30,705 nt of DNA from CAZJFC01 sp964545245. Lineage in GTDB: Bacteria; Pseudomonadota; Alphaproteobacteria; Rickettsiales; 21-14-0-20-44-7. Position numbers and translations under genes: made by a program. Shown piece after piece: positions 15,333-24,200 of this stretch. Position 1 is the first letter of the stretch. Each line of letters begins with the position of its first letter. A model generated the notes under the pieces. It had not been told where the DNA came from. It made no database searches and saw nothing but the letters and a program-made list of their open reading frames with translations. The stretch lies in NCBI GenBank assembly GCA_964545245.1, contig CAZJFC010000019.1, forward strand, positions 1 through 30,705. Direction: 5' to 3'.

Positions 15333-15352
15333 ATAGTTCATCATTGAACTAT
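15333..15352. promoter_or_regulatory. Inverted repeat between lipoprotein genes and tRNA-Leu
   Basis: ATAGTTCA (15333-15340) and TGAACTAT (15345-15352) are perfect arms around TCAT. On the minus strand it is followed by an AT-rich TATATAAAT stretch that could be the -10 region of the lipoprotein genes. It might be an operator. No matching regulator is visible, and the -35 is weak. Confidence 0.4.
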
Positions 15353-15374
15353 CTGGAAACATGCCATTTTCTGT

Positions 15375-15460
15375 GCTCTCGTGATGGAATGGTAGACATA
15401 GTAGACTTAAAATCTGCGGGCTTCACGGCCGTGCCGGTTCGAGTCCGGCCGAGAGCACCA
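15375..15460 (+). tRNA. tRNA-Leu (UAA)
   Basis: Acceptor GCTCTCG pairs with CGAGAGC. The anticodon stem GTAGA/TCTGC holds loop CTTAAAA with anticodon TAA. A long variable arm is present, as expected for a class II tRNA. The T arm is GCCGG-TTCGAGT-CCGGC, and CCA is encoded at 15458-15460. Confidence 0.97.
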
Positions 15461-15502
15461 TTAAGATATTGAGTTAACTGAAGCATATATGGAGGTTGCT
15501 TT

Positions 15503-17929
15503 ATGAGTTTAGTTCCTAGTCGTATTCACTATTACGCAATTGCATTGCTGGCGTTTACCACCATTGCCATGCAGATACTTCTCTCCCGCATATTCAGCGT
15601 TATGTTTTTCTATCACTTTGCCTTTGCAGGCGTTACGCTTGCCATGCTCGGCCTAACAGTAGGAGCATTAAAAGTCCATGCCAATCCTGAGCGTTTTTCC
15701 AATGCCAACTTAAACAGGGAATGTGCAATTCATTGTATTGCCGCAGCCGTAATACTTTTTATAAGTACGCTGCTACTGGTGGATATTCCTGGGCGGTTGG
15801 TTTCATTTTCCGCGCAACATGGGTTTAACGAGGTTCTGATTGCCGTCAGCGCAGTTACAATTTTACTTGGCCTTTATGGCATTATAAAAGCCTTCATTGC
15901 TAATGGTGTGATTATAACCTTGCTTTTGACCTATTTCCCTGCTTATACGAGCAAACTGTACGCGGTTGATCTTGTGTGGGCGGCACTCGGGGCTATACTG
16001 ATGATAGCCGGGCTCCACTATCTCGATCCCATAAGTATTATTTTTCTATTAGCCAGCATGCTCGGTGTGCAGGCACAGAAGTTTTTGCGCGGCGAAGCAT
16101 CGCATAAGTACCGCGCGATCATTCCCACAGCAACCATTTTCCTATGTCTGGCGTTTGCTGTTCAAGCGGTTTCTTATGTCGCGGGTTCTCCATTTTTCAA
16201 GGTGCGCATGGGTAAGTTTCAGGTGCTGGAAAATTTGCTATTTGAGCGTTGGAACACCTATTCCCACATAGCCATATATCCTGATCAGGAAAAAGGGCCT
16301 TTTGGCTGGGGGTTTGGCAGCAAACTGGATAATGCCAAGTATATTAATACCGAAGAATATAGGCTTAAAATTGATGCGGCTGCCGGTACGGTGCTCACAA
16401 AATTCGATGGGGATCTCAGCAAAATCAGCTATTTACAATACGACGTCATCAATCTTGGCTATCATATTCGCGATATTAAGGATGCCGTTGCCATTGGCGT
16501 AGGCGGCGGGCGCGATATACTCTCAGCTTTAAGTTTTGAAACGCCAAAAATCACCGGGATTGAGATTAACCCGGCCATCTTCGAAGCGCTTAACCAATCC
16601 TTTGCGGAATTTACAGGTAAGCTAGGTTCTTACCCTAATGTGCATTTAGTAAATGCGGAAGCGCGCAGCTACATCAATTCGCATGATACCAGCCATGACA
16701 TGATCCAAATCTCACTTATCGATACTTGGGCCGCCACTGCCGCCGGGGGGCTTTCCCTCTCTGAAAACAAATTGTATACGCGCGAAGCATGGGTTGAATT
16801 CCTCGACCACTTGAACGAGAACGGGATACTTACGGTCTCGCGCTGGTTTATTGCCGGAAAACATCAGGGAGAATTGTACCGGCTGGTTTCTTTAGCTACC
16901 GATGCGGTTAAAGAAAATGATCCTACGAATGACCCTCGCACGCATGTTCTGGCAGCGAATGCCAATGACATTGTGACATTGATTATCAGCAAATCGCCCT
17001 TCACAAAGGGCGAAATTGAGCATTTTTACACCACTTGCCAGCAATACGGGTTTATTCCTCTTATTACTCCGACGCAAAGCTTGGACTCAATAACTGACAC
17101 TATTCTCACGGGAAATGCCTCAAAAGACTTCTATGCCTCGTTGCCGTTAAAACTTCAATCGCCAACAGACGACACGCCATTCTTCTTTAACATGACGCGT
17201 TTTAGCAATGTGTTCGGACCGCACATTGAAGACGGATACAGCTCCAGCAATAATTTGGCTGCGCACATGTTGTTTTCTCTTGCTTTTTTTACCGTAATCG
17301 CAACAGGCTACACAATAATCTGGCCGTTATCCAAACTTTACATGAGACAACATGAATTATTTGTCGGCGCATCACCCTTCGTCGCCTATTTCATGAGCAT
17401 TGGTTTAGGATTCATGTTTATTGAAATGGCCCTGATGCAAAGATTGATGATTTTCCTTGGGCATCCTGTTTACAGCTTGTCGGTAATATTATTTACGATG
17501 CTTTTGTTCAGCGGCATTGGCAGTTACACGGTAAAACATCACACCTTAAGCGCCAGAACCTATATCACTCGACCTTTATTGCTTTGCTGTTTACTGGTTG
17601 CAACCGGCTGGTCTATGTCTCCCGTCATAAACCTATTCTCGCAATACGATATTACCTATCGTGTTTTACTATCCGTCGTCATGCTCATTCCTATCAGCAT
17701 CTTTATGGGGATGATGTTTCCGCTAGGTGTGGGTGCGGCAGAAAAGGACAAGGCTGTTTTGCTGCCTTGGTTTTGGGCGCTGAATGGTGTTGCATCTGTT
17801 CTCGCAAGCATTATTTCCATGGTGCTTTCAATGAGCTACGGAATTAGCGTTACCTTTATGACAGGGGTAATGTGCTACATCATTTGCTTTTTTATATGTT
17901 TACGCCTACGTAAGAAGTTTATAAATTAG
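15503..17929 (+). CDS. Large membrane protein with spermidine-synthase-like domain
   Basis: This 808-residue protein has a block of hydrophobic helices at about residues 8-190. Next comes a soluble methyltransferase-fold region resembling spermidine synthase, with the SAM/dcSAM glycine loop AIGVGGGRDIL near 328-338 and IEINPAI. A further set of membrane helices runs from about 590 to the end. Similar architectures are often annotated as spermidine synthase-like membrane proteins, with no proven aminopropyl transfer. The usual DxSDP catalytic segment is replaced by SLIDTWAAT, so classical activity is doubtful. An ATG at 15503 follows GGAGG with good spacing. Codon and base use look more AT-rich than the lpx block, suggesting transfer. 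Confidence 0.75.
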   Translation: MSLVPSRIHYYAIALLAFTTIAMQILLSRIFSVMFFYHFAFAGVTLAMLGLTVGALKVHANPERFSNANLNRECAIHCIAAAVILFISTLLLVDIPGRLVSFSAQHGFNEVLIAVSAVTILLGLYGIIKAFIANGVIITLLLTYFPAYTSKLYAVDLVWAALGAILMIAGLHYLDPISIIFLLASMLGVQAQKFLRGEASHKYRAIIPTATIFLCLAFAVQAVSYVAGSPFFKVRMGKFQVLENLLFERWNTYSHIAIYPDQEKGPFGWGFGSKLDNAKYINTEEYRLKIDAAAGTVLTKFDGDLSKISYLQYDVINLGYHIRDIKDAVAIGVGGGRDILSALSFETPKITGIEINPAIFEALNQSFAEFTGKLGSYPNVHLVNAEARSYINSHDTSHDMIQISLIDTWAATAAGGLSLSENKLYTREAWVEFLDHLNENGILTVSRWFIAGKHQGELYRLVSLATDAVKENDPTNDPRTHVLAANANDIVTLIISKSPFTKGEIEHFYTTCQQYGFIPLITPTQSLDSITDTILTGNASKDFYASLPLKLQSPTDDTPFFFNMTRFSNVFGPHIEDGYSSSNNLAAHMLFSLAFFTVIATGYTIIWPLSKLYMRQHELFVGASPFVAYFMSIGLGFMFIEMALMQRLMIFLGHPVYSLSVILFTMLLFSGIGSYTVKHHTLSARTYITRPLLLCCLLVATGWSMSPVINLFSQYDITYRVLLSVVMLIPISIFMGMMFPLGVGAAEKDKAVLLPWFWALNGVASVLASIISMVLSMSYGISVTFMTGVMCYIICFFICLRLRKKFIN

Positions 17930-18049
17930 CACGATGGCTCCGCTGAAAATATTTTGAAGCCGCATCCCGGTAGGGCGCTTGCTAAAAAGAGGCCAATTAA
18001 AGAAAAAATTAATAGGTTAAGCCCGCGCTGGAAAAAATCGGCGGCGGCT

Positions 18050-18362
18050 CTAGCGTGTACGGCCACCTTGATTAATTGGCTTGGTATCTTTTGCGGCTTC
18101 TTTTGCTTGCTCTGCAACTAGGTTAGGCAGCTCTCTATCATTAGGCTCTCTAATTCCACCCACGGCACTAACATTACCGGAAAAAGATACTCCAGACAGA
18201 TTAACCCCTTCTGCTTTTACTTAAAGCATTTGCCATTCTTTCTTGATCAGAAACTGGTTCGCCCGATGCAACTTTACCTGAATGCCCTATCGTATCCAAA
18301 GTATCTTGTAATTTAGGGCTGGTTGCAGCACGACCTTCCATGACTGCTTGTAAATCACTTCG
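18050..18362 (-). pseudogene. Frameshifted gene remnant of unknown family
   Basis: On the minus strand a coding-like reading starts at or before the ATG at 18341 (MEGRAATSPKLQDTLDTIGH) and runs through SDQERMANALSKSRRG to a TAA. Dropping one A from the AAAA run just before (near 18208-18211) moves into a second open frame, KAEGVNLSGVSFSGN, which continues to GGRTR and a TAG at 18050-18052. Joined, it would give about 97 residues. It has no ribosome site, and the reading stays open upstream without a start codon, so the 5' end is probably lost. A sequencing error in the A run cannot be excluded. I do not recognise the family. Confidence 0.6.
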
Positions 18363-18392
18363 GGGCAGGAGGCTGTTTTTTTAATTAAGGGT

Positions 18393-18794
18393 ATGCCACT
18401 TAAAACAGGTGCGCCGATAGAATCCTATCCTGTTGATACAGCTTCTATTGAAGGCGGTAAATCAGTTGAAATTAAAGGTGGGCTGTCTACGGTAACATTA
18501 ATTGGGAAGGATAAAATCCATCTGAAAGCCGATGGTTATGAAACAAATGATGCATATAAACTAGTTGTCAAGGCAGGTAACAGGGAGTCTATACTAATAG
18601 AGCCAGCCATCTTGGATGCTAGCTTCCCGCGCCTGATTTGGGCAGGCGATATAAATAATGATGGCTATCCAGACCTTCTAATTGATATTACCACGCATTA
18701 TAATGTCTCTAACCCCGCTTTGTTTCTGTCCAAAGCTGAGGATAGCGGAGTTACATACAGCAAGGTTGCAGAGCGCCGTTCAGTCGGATGTTAG
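18393..18794 (+). CDS. FG-GAP-like repeat protein, 5' truncated
   Basis: This 133-residue product ends with IWAGDINNDGYPDLLIDITT, HYNVSNPALFLSKAE and SVGC. That DxNxDGxxDL calcium-binding-like FG-GAP motif and C-terminus recall a family of longer envelope-associated hypothetical proteins. The frame stays open upstream of the ATG back to 18354 and reads convincingly (SGQEAVFLIKGMPLKTGAPI). The true N-terminus, including any signal peptide, therefore seems to have been lost where it meets the minus-strand remnant. A TAAGG lies only 3 nt before ATG 18393. It may be expressed but is probably a non-functional fragment. Confidence 0.55.
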   Translation: MPLKTGAPIESYPVDTASIEGGKSVEIKGGLSTVTLIGKDKIHLKADGYETNDAYKLVVKAGNRESILIEPAILDASFPRLIWAGDINNDGYPDLLIDITTHYNVSNPALFLSKAEDSGVTYSKVAERRSVGC

Positions 18795-18823
18795 TGAGGT
18801 TTCCTGCCTCTTTTTATTCCCTA

Positions 18824-18851
18824 TTGACTTAGTGGGGTATTGTAATATATA
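18824..18851 (+). promoter_or_regulatory. Possible promoter upstream of the 18992 gene
   Basis: TTGACT (18824-18829), 16 bp, then TATATA (18846-18851). The alternative -10 TATATT at 18848 gives an 18-bp spacer. It leaves a leader of about 130 nt. The surrounding 18795-18991 holds no gene, only a weak GAGG/CCTC hairpin followed by five Ts at 18797-18815 that might end the preceding fragment. Confidence 0.4.
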
Positions 18852-18991
18852 TTCATAATCAAGATGATTAAGAACCAACAAATCACTTTAATAATTATTC
18901 CTGCGATGAATTGCGGAAAGTGTTGCTGCGCGTAAAGCGAACACTGACGTTTTAGAAAATTCAAATTCATTAATTCAAACAGGAGTATTTT

Positions 18992-19567
18992 ATGAGTGAT
19001 ATTGGTGATTCAGCAAGCCTTATATGGTTGCAGCGTGCAGGAGTTACCCTTGCCGCGCTTTATGTAACAAGCCCATTTGCATATACTATCGGTTATAAAT
19101 TCTTCCGTTCGCCGGAAGGAAAACTGCGCGATGATATATACAGGTTCTCGAAGCTAGTTGAAAAAGAAGGCGAAAACAGTTTTTTTATAAAGCAGGTTTT
19201 TTCAGAATATCTGGGCAATTTTGTTTCAGCGGAAAATGAAGGGCAAAAGCAGGCCGCATTAGATGTGTACGAACAAAAGACTGAAGGGAAAATAAGAAAA
19301 TATCTTGTAAGCGCAGGTGATGGGTTCTCCGGCATTATGCAGGAGTTTCCCGTCCCTTATGAAGTGATTGCCAGGGAAATATACAAAAACTACCGCAAGG
19401 CCTATCCTGCACCCGGCGCGAAGGAAAAATTCCTTGAAGCAATACGGTCAGAACCCGACCCGGAAAAGTGGCCGGAACTTCTCGCGCGGGTAAACGGCAA
19501 AGAAGCCGCCAGCCCGCAATCGCCGGTGGGAAGGTATCTCGACCGTTTTTCACATGAGTTTTACTGA
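18992..19567 (+). CDS. Membrane-anchored protein of unknown function
   Basis: I do not recognise this 191-residue protein. A hydrophobic helix at about residues 13-33 (VTLAALYVTSPFAYTIGYKF) would anchor the N-terminus. The rest is charged and mainly helical, with no Cys and no catalytic motif I can name. An AGGAG ribosome site lies 7 nt before the ATG. The HD-domain gene follows 56 bp later on the same strand, so joint transcription is possible. Base composition resembles the HD gene more than the AT-rich sequence to the left. Confidence 0.7.
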   Translation: MSDIGDSASLIWLQRAGVTLAALYVTSPFAYTIGYKFFRSPEGKLRDDIYRFSKLVEKEGENSFFIKQVFSEYLGNFVSAENEGQKQAALDVYEQKTEGKIRKYLVSAGDGFSGIMQEFPVPYEVIAREIYKNYRKAYPAPGAKEKFLEAIRSEPDPEKWPELLARVNGKEAASPQSPVGRYLDRFSHEFY

Positions 19568-19623
19568 ACCAGCCAGCTATCCGGAGTATTGGCAGGCTCA
19601 TTTCATTTGAACAATGGACAGCC

Positions 19624-20886
19624 ATGGATTATACATGCTTGGCAGAGCTAAAAATGAAAGCCATATTCAACCATAAATCGATTGAGCTTCCCGATTACCC
19701 GATCCGCGTTGCCGGCATAGCGGAAACGGAAAAAATAGAGGCTATGAAAATCCGCGAAGTGAGGCTTGATCGTGACCCGCTTGAAATAATGCTCTCCGGC
19801 GGGGAAGTCATCTTCCTTGACCGCAAGGATCTGATCCATCTTGAAACATTCTCGCAAATAAACTTCCTGCGCATAATCCACCGCCCGGACGTATGGTCGA
19901 TGCTGCTTGAGCCTTTCCTTGATGCCCATCACCCGCCGGAAGTTGAGGCGCGTACGTTGCTGAACCTCAAACGCGCCGGGTTCCCGGAGAACGAGGTGGA
20001 GAAAATCCGTAAAAAAGTCGGACGCGCGGTGGGAAAATATAACTCCGAAAAATGGGAATCGGCGCATCTGTCCCATTATGACCTGCTGCTGGCCTATGGG
20101 CTTAACAGGAAGTTGCTGAGCCTACCCATCTTCGGCAATAAAAAGGAGATTTATAATTTCAGCAATGAAATCTCGAATAAGTCCCCCGCCGCAAACGGAA
20201 AATTGCCGGAATATGATACCAGCCTTGAAACCAAGCTGAGCGAGCTTTGTTTTTATTTTGCCACCAAATATGAAAAAACGGATTTTGACAGCCTGCACCG
20301 TGGCTTATGGCGGAAGTTAAAACTGGCTTACAGCATGGGCGACCGTAACTACCATAACCTTGAGCATATCGCCAGGACGCTTGAACTGGCCGACTCCATG
20401 CTTCCTGAAAACACCCCGGATGACGACAGGAATGTGCTGCATATCGCCGTGCTTTTCCATGATATTGTTTATGACCCGAAGGAAAAAAATAACGAGCAGG
20501 CGAGCGCGGAGCAATTGGAGGAATTCTTTAAGGATATAATCCCTTCCCCCCTTATTAATGAAGCAAAGAAACTGGTGATGGTGACGGAAAACCGTGCTTC
20601 CGCACAAACCGAAACCGAGCGGCTGATGGCGGATATTGATATGGCCATCCTTGCCGCCGACAGGAAATCCTATAACGAATACCGCGCGAATATCCGCAAG
20701 GAATATTCCCATGTCAATGATGCCGTGTTCAATGAGGAGCGCATGAAATTCCTGACGGTGCTTGACGAAAGGATCAAAAAAGAGGGCAAGCTGTTTTTCA
20801 ATATGCACCCGATGTATGAAGCGCAGGCAAAATCAAACATTTCATTCGAGCTGGATGCAATTGAAAAATCCATTTATGGAACTTGA
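19624..20886 (+). CDS. HD-superfamily metal-dependent hydrolase
   Basis: The C-terminal half of this 420-residue protein matches the predicted HD phosphohydrolase group COG4339. It has NYHNLEHI near residue 242, the HD pair in LFHDIVYD near 276, ADIDMAIL near 337, and the family ending YNEYRANIRKEYSHV. These residues would hold one or two metals, and the substrate is unknown. The N-terminal 200 residues are not recognised and contain acidic and Leu-rich stretches. The start is uncertain: ATG 19624 lacks a ribosome site, and an in-frame ATG at 19654 (MKAIFNHKSI) looks like a more natural N-terminus. Confidence 0.78.
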   Translation: MDYTCLAELKMKAIFNHKSIELPDYPIRVAGIAETEKIEAMKIREVRLDRDPLEIMLSGGEVIFLDRKDLIHLETFSQINFLRIIHRPDVWSMLLEPFLDAHHPPEVEARTLLNLKRAGFPENEVEKIRKKVGRAVGKYNSEKWESAHLSHYDLLLAYGLNRKLLSLPIFGNKKEIYNFSNEISNKSPAANGKLPEYDTSLETKLSELCFYFATKYEKTDFDSLHRGLWRKLKLAYSMGDRNYHNLEHIARTLELADSMLPENTPDDDRNVLHIAVLFHDIVYDPKEKNNEQASAEQLEEFFKDIIPSPLINEAKKLVMVTENRASAQTETERLMADIDMAILAADRKSYNEYRANIRKEYSHVNDAVFNEERMKFLTVLDERIKKEGKLFFNMHPMYEAQAKSNISFELDAIEKSIYGT

Positions 20887-20889
20887 GGG

Positions 20890-21906
20890 CTAAATAACCG
20901 CGCCTTCAACCTTATGCCAGCTTGGGCGCCTCCCGGCTGATTCCGCTTTCCTGTCATTATGGGAAAGATATTTGTTGAACAATTTATCGCGCAGATCGGA
21001 AAAATACCTTATGCCCAGTCCCGGCCAGGGGTTGAACGGGTTGGGGCGTGAATATGCCCAGATTTCAAGCCTTGTCGCTTTCTCCAGCGTGACTGCGCCG
21101 CGGCAGTGGAAACCGTTAGTGTTCGCGACAACCAGCGTGTTTTTCTTCACCGCGAAAGGGTGCGGTTCCGGGTAGCCGAGCGCGGTTCTTTCTTCATCGG
21201 TCAGGCGCATCGAGCCTTTTTCGGAGTAACCGTCGTTGAGGTTTTTACCGCTTATGCTTTTTTTGTATTCCCATTTCAGGCGCTTCCAACTTAGCGCGGC
21301 GGATTCCGGGACAATAGTGAACGGGCCTTTTTCCTGCGGTACATCTTCAAGGAAAAGCCACGCCTTCATTGTCGGGTGGAAAGTATCCGAATGGAGGTTC
21401 TTTTGCGGGTCGGGTTTTGCCATGCCGGAATAATTGTTGCGTATCTGCTGGATATAAAACAGCGGCGCTTCATTCTTTGCCGCGGTATATTTCAGGAGGT
21501 TGAGATATGGTTTATACCCAACTAATTCTTTCAGGGCAGGGAGGCGGGCAAGGGTTTCCTTATCAAGGAAGACGCGCCATGTTACCGTATCACCCTGAAT
21601 GCATTGCCTTGCTGCGCCGTTATATGAATTCACCTCGGTAAGGATACTTCCAAGCATATCTTCCGGCAGGAAATTATTTTTCTGGATAAAACCATTGCGG
21701 GAAAAATCACTGCGGTCTTGCGCGCTGACCAGAAAGGTGAGGGGAAGCTGGCGCAGCTTGTATATGAACCGCGCAAGAAGGATGCGGGCGATGTGCAGGC
21801 CAAGGATGTTCAGCACGCGCGAACCGATAACCGGGTTAGCCTTGAAAGACTTCGCTTCCGAAAAAATGGAGAGGATATAAACCGGGAAAAGCAGGATTTT
21901 TTTCAT
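20890..21906 (-). CDS. Phytanoyl-CoA dioxygenase-like Fe(II)/2-oxoglutarate oxygenase
   Basis: The 338-residue protein has the PhyH-type double-stranded beta-helix ligands: HSD with His172 and Asp174, a distal His267 in GFHCRG, and Arg279 as the probable 2-oxoglutarate anchor. Family members hydroxylate lipids or small molecules, and the substrate here cannot be told. An N-terminal hydrophobic stretch (KILLFPVYILSIF) and amphipathic region up to about residue 60 suggest membrane association. It is convergent with the HD gene, with only 3 bp between stop codons and no visible terminator. No ribosome site is apparent before the ATG. Confidence 0.8.
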   Translation of the reverse strand: MKKILLFPVYILSIFSEAKSFKANPVIGSRVLNILGLHIARILLARFIYKLRQLPLTFLVSAQDRSDFSRNGFIQKNNFLPEDMLGSILTEVNSYNGAARQCIQGDTVTWRVFLDKETLARLPALKELVGYKPYLNLLKYTAAKNEAPLFYIQQIRNNYSGMAKPDPQKNLHSDTFHPTMKAWLFLEDVPQEKGPFTIVPESAALSWKRLKWEYKKSISGKNLNDGYSEKGSMRLTDEERTALGYPEPHPFAVKKNTLVVANTNGFHCRGAVTLEKATRLEIWAYSRPNPFNPWPGLGIRYFSDLRDKLFNKYLSHNDRKAESAGRRPSWHKVEGAVI

Positions 21907-21946
21907 GAGCGGAGATTAATATACCCGGCTTATAATATCAATCGGC

Positions 21947-22477
21947 TTAACGTACCCAACCGGGGGCATCAGGTGCGGGGCCATCTTCATCATCAAGCTT
22001 TCTTATAGTAATTTTTAAGGGGTGCTCTTCCATAAGGTGATGGTCATTTGGTGCCGGCACACCCTTCCTGCCGATAATCTCCTCAAGCAAATTTTCAACC
22101 ATATGGCTGGTTCTCCATAAGCCATAAAATCTATGGAGTGAAACAGGAATGTGGTGCTCGTAATGTGTCGCGCACTTATTATCAACCCTTTTCTCGGATA
22201 TATAAAAGTTAAAAGGGCCGATATAACAGCTTGTAACCGCGTAATCGCACATGCCGCGCGCTTTATACCCTGAACAGAAATATATCCCGACACCTCTCGC
22301 ATCTGCTATCCCGTCTGCATGCGGAATATGTGTCCAGAAATGCGTTATCGCTATATGGTCATATTGCTGGCCTGTCTGGGCTAATATTTTTGGTTCATCG
22401 AGTTTAAATAAACGGCACTCATTTTCTTTTTTCTGAAAAGTTTTATCGAGCCAGTCAGTAAGTTTTAAGCAGAACAT
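21947..22477 (-). CDS. Hypothetical protein rich in Cys and His
   Basis: I do not recognise this 176-residue protein. It is soluble-looking with many His and Cys residues (THFWTHIPHADG, YFCSGYKARGMCDYAVTSC, CATHYEHHIP), which could bind metal, though no standard zinc-finger spacing is seen. The C-terminus is acidic (KLDDEDGPAPDAPG). It lies 40 bp upstream of the dioxygenase gene on the same strand, so the two may share a transcript. Confidence 0.6.
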   Translation of the reverse strand: MFCLKLTDWLDKTFQKKENECRLFKLDEPKILAQTGQQYDHIAITHFWTHIPHADGIADARGVGIYFCSGYKARGMCDYAVTSCYIGPFNFYISEKRVDNKCATHYEHHIPVSLHRFYGLWRTSHMVENLLEEIIGRKGVPAPNDHHLMEEHPLKITIRKLDDEDGPAPDAPGWVR

Positions 22478-22631
22478 TACGTGATACCTTCAACCAGTAA
22501 TTCAGGCAGCATACTCTGCGCTATGAATGCCACTGGCAAGAATAAAAAAATTCCGGTTGACTATAAAATTTTAATGTGACAATTTAACAACTAATCTCAC
22601 GCCGATGGTTAACTTAAAAGGGGCATGGCAC

Positions 22632-24146
22632 ATGGCAAATCACTCTACTAACCCTAAGAAAAACCTAGATGTTTTAATTGTAGACGATGAAGAAGATATC
22701 TGCAGGTTAATCGCGGATATTCTAAAAGATGAAGGATATAGCACAAGATATGTTCGCGGCAGCCTTGAGGCGCTGAAAGAACTCGCGGAAAAACAACCCT
22801 CACTGTTATTGCTCGATATCTGGCTTGAAGGCAGCCAGCTCGATGGTCTGGGCGTGCTTGAAATCGTGCGCGAGAAATATCCTGACCTGCCGGTGATCAT
22901 GATAAGCGGCCATGGCAATATCGAAACCGCGGTGAATTCCATTAAAATGGGAAGTTATGATTTTATCGAAAAACCGTTCAAGGAAGAGCGGCTTATAATT
23001 TCGGTGGAAAAAGCAATTGAGAATGCGAAGCTTCAGGCGGAAAATAAAAGCCTGCAATCGCGCATTCCCCCGCAGGATGAATTTATCGGGAAGTCTTCGG
23101 CGGTTAACGCATTGATGCAGACAGTTGAAAAATACGCGCCGACAAAAAGCCGCCTGTTCATTCAGGGGCCGATCGGTTCCGGCAAGAAACATCTTGCGCG
23201 CGTGTTCCACAAAAACTCCGAGCGTAAGGATGCGCCGTTCATCGTTTTCAGCCCGGCGGCGCTCGCCCCTGAGCAGATTGAAATTGAGCTTTTCGGCAAA
23301 GGGATCGACGCCAAGGAAAGCTTCGGGACGGATAAGCCAAAGCAAGGGCTGTTTGAGAAGGCAAAAGGCGGCACGATCGTGTTCGATGAAGTGACAAGCT
23401 TCACGCCTGAGTTCCAGACCAAGCTGCTTAAGGTTCTGGCCAATAATAAATATAAGCGTGTCGGCGGCGAAAAGGAATATGAGCTTGATGTGCGTATCAT
23501 CTCGACCTCAAGCAAGGATGTCGCGCAGGAAATCAACGAAGGCAAATTCAAGGCGGACCTTTATAACCGCCTTAATGTGGTGAATGTTACCATGCCTTCG
23601 CTCAAAGAGCGCCGTGAGGATATCCCAGCATTGTGCGAATATTTCCTGAAGGTCTACTCGCAAATCGCAGGAAAGCCGCGCAAGCACCTTTCGGAAGAAG
23701 CACTTTCCGTGCTGCAATCCTATGAATGGCCGGGTAACATCCGCCAGCTACGCAATATTGTTGAGTGGCTGATGATTATGTCGCCAAAAACCGATAATGA
23801 CCTGATTAACGTCACTTCGCTGGCGAATGATATTTTCTCATCCGTGCCGAGCGTGCCGGGTAATAATAACCAGATTGAGACCAATGTGGATATTATGTCC
23901 ATGCCGCTGCGCGAGGCGAGGGAGCTGTTCGAGAAACAATACCTGCTAGCGCAGGTCAACCGTTTCGGCGGCAATATCTCGAAAACATCGGTGTTCATCG
24001 GTATGGAGCGTTCGGCGCTGCACCGCAAACTGAAATCGCTTAAGGTCCATGATGTCCGCAATGGCCGCAAAGGCGTTGTTGACGACATTGAGGAAGAATT
24101 GGTTGAAGACGAGGTGATTGACGAAAAAATCGCTAATGTCGGCTAG
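22632..24146 (+). CDS. ntrX: NtrX-type response regulator
   Basis: This two-component regulator has about 504 residues. The receiver domain (about 12-125) has acidic residues DDE, phospho-acceptor Asp62 and Lys114 (IEKPF). The AAA+ domain (about 150-385) has Walker A GPIGSGKK at 179-186 and Walker B IVFDE at 249-253. A Fis-type helix-turn-helix follows (GGNISKTSVFIGMERSALHR). The sigma54-contact GAFTGA loop is absent (ELFGKGIDAKESFG), a trait of the alphaproteobacterial NtrX subfamily, so it may act without sigma54. The ATG at 22632, behind AAAAGGGG, is preferred over 22605. The partner kinase gene ntrY is not adjacent, which is unusual. Confidence 0.9.
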   Translation: MANHSTNPKKNLDVLIVDDEEDICRLIADILKDEGYSTRYVRGSLEALKELAEKQPSLLLLDIWLEGSQLDGLGVLEIVREKYPDLPVIMISGHGNIETAVNSIKMGSYDFIEKPFKEERLIISVEKAIENAKLQAENKSLQSRIPPQDEFIGKSSAVNALMQTVEKYAPTKSRLFIQGPIGSGKKHLARVFHKNSERKDAPFIVFSPAALAPEQIEIELFGKGIDAKESFGTDKPKQGLFEKAKGGTIVFDEVTSFTPEFQTKLLKVLANNKYKRVGGEKEYELDVRIISTSSKDVAQEINEGKFKADLYNRLNVVNVTMPSLKERREDIPALCEYFLKVYSQIAGKPRKHLSEEALSVLQSYEWPGNIRQLRNIVEWLMIMSPKTDNDLINVTSLANDIFSSVPSVPGNNNQIETNVDIMSMPLREARELFEKQYLLAQVNRFGGNISKTSVFIGMERSALHRKLKSLKVHDVRNGRKGVVDDIEEELVEDEVIDEKIANVG

Positions 24147-24155
24147 AAGATAATA

Positions 24156-24182
24156 AAAAGCCCGCAGGTTGCGGGCTTTTTT
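24156..24182. terminator. Bidirectional terminator between ntrX and DUF1428 gene
   Basis: GCCCGC (24160-24165) pairs with GCGGGC (24171-24176) around AGGTT, flanked by AAAA and TTTTTT. The A tract makes it work on both strands, serving the convergent ntrX and DUF1428 genes. Confidence 0.92.
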
Positions 24183-24200
24183 AATACCCGGATGAGCAGG

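Noticed and set aside
17926..18117. Minus-strand 63-codon frame with a hydrophobic stretch
   Set aside because: It overlaps the end of the better-supported remnant in another frame, with no ribosome site and no family resemblance.
23290..23340. Loss of GAFTGA in the AAA+ domain as a mutation
   Set aside because: Absence of this loop is normal for the NtrX subfamily, so it supports the identification instead of signalling decay.
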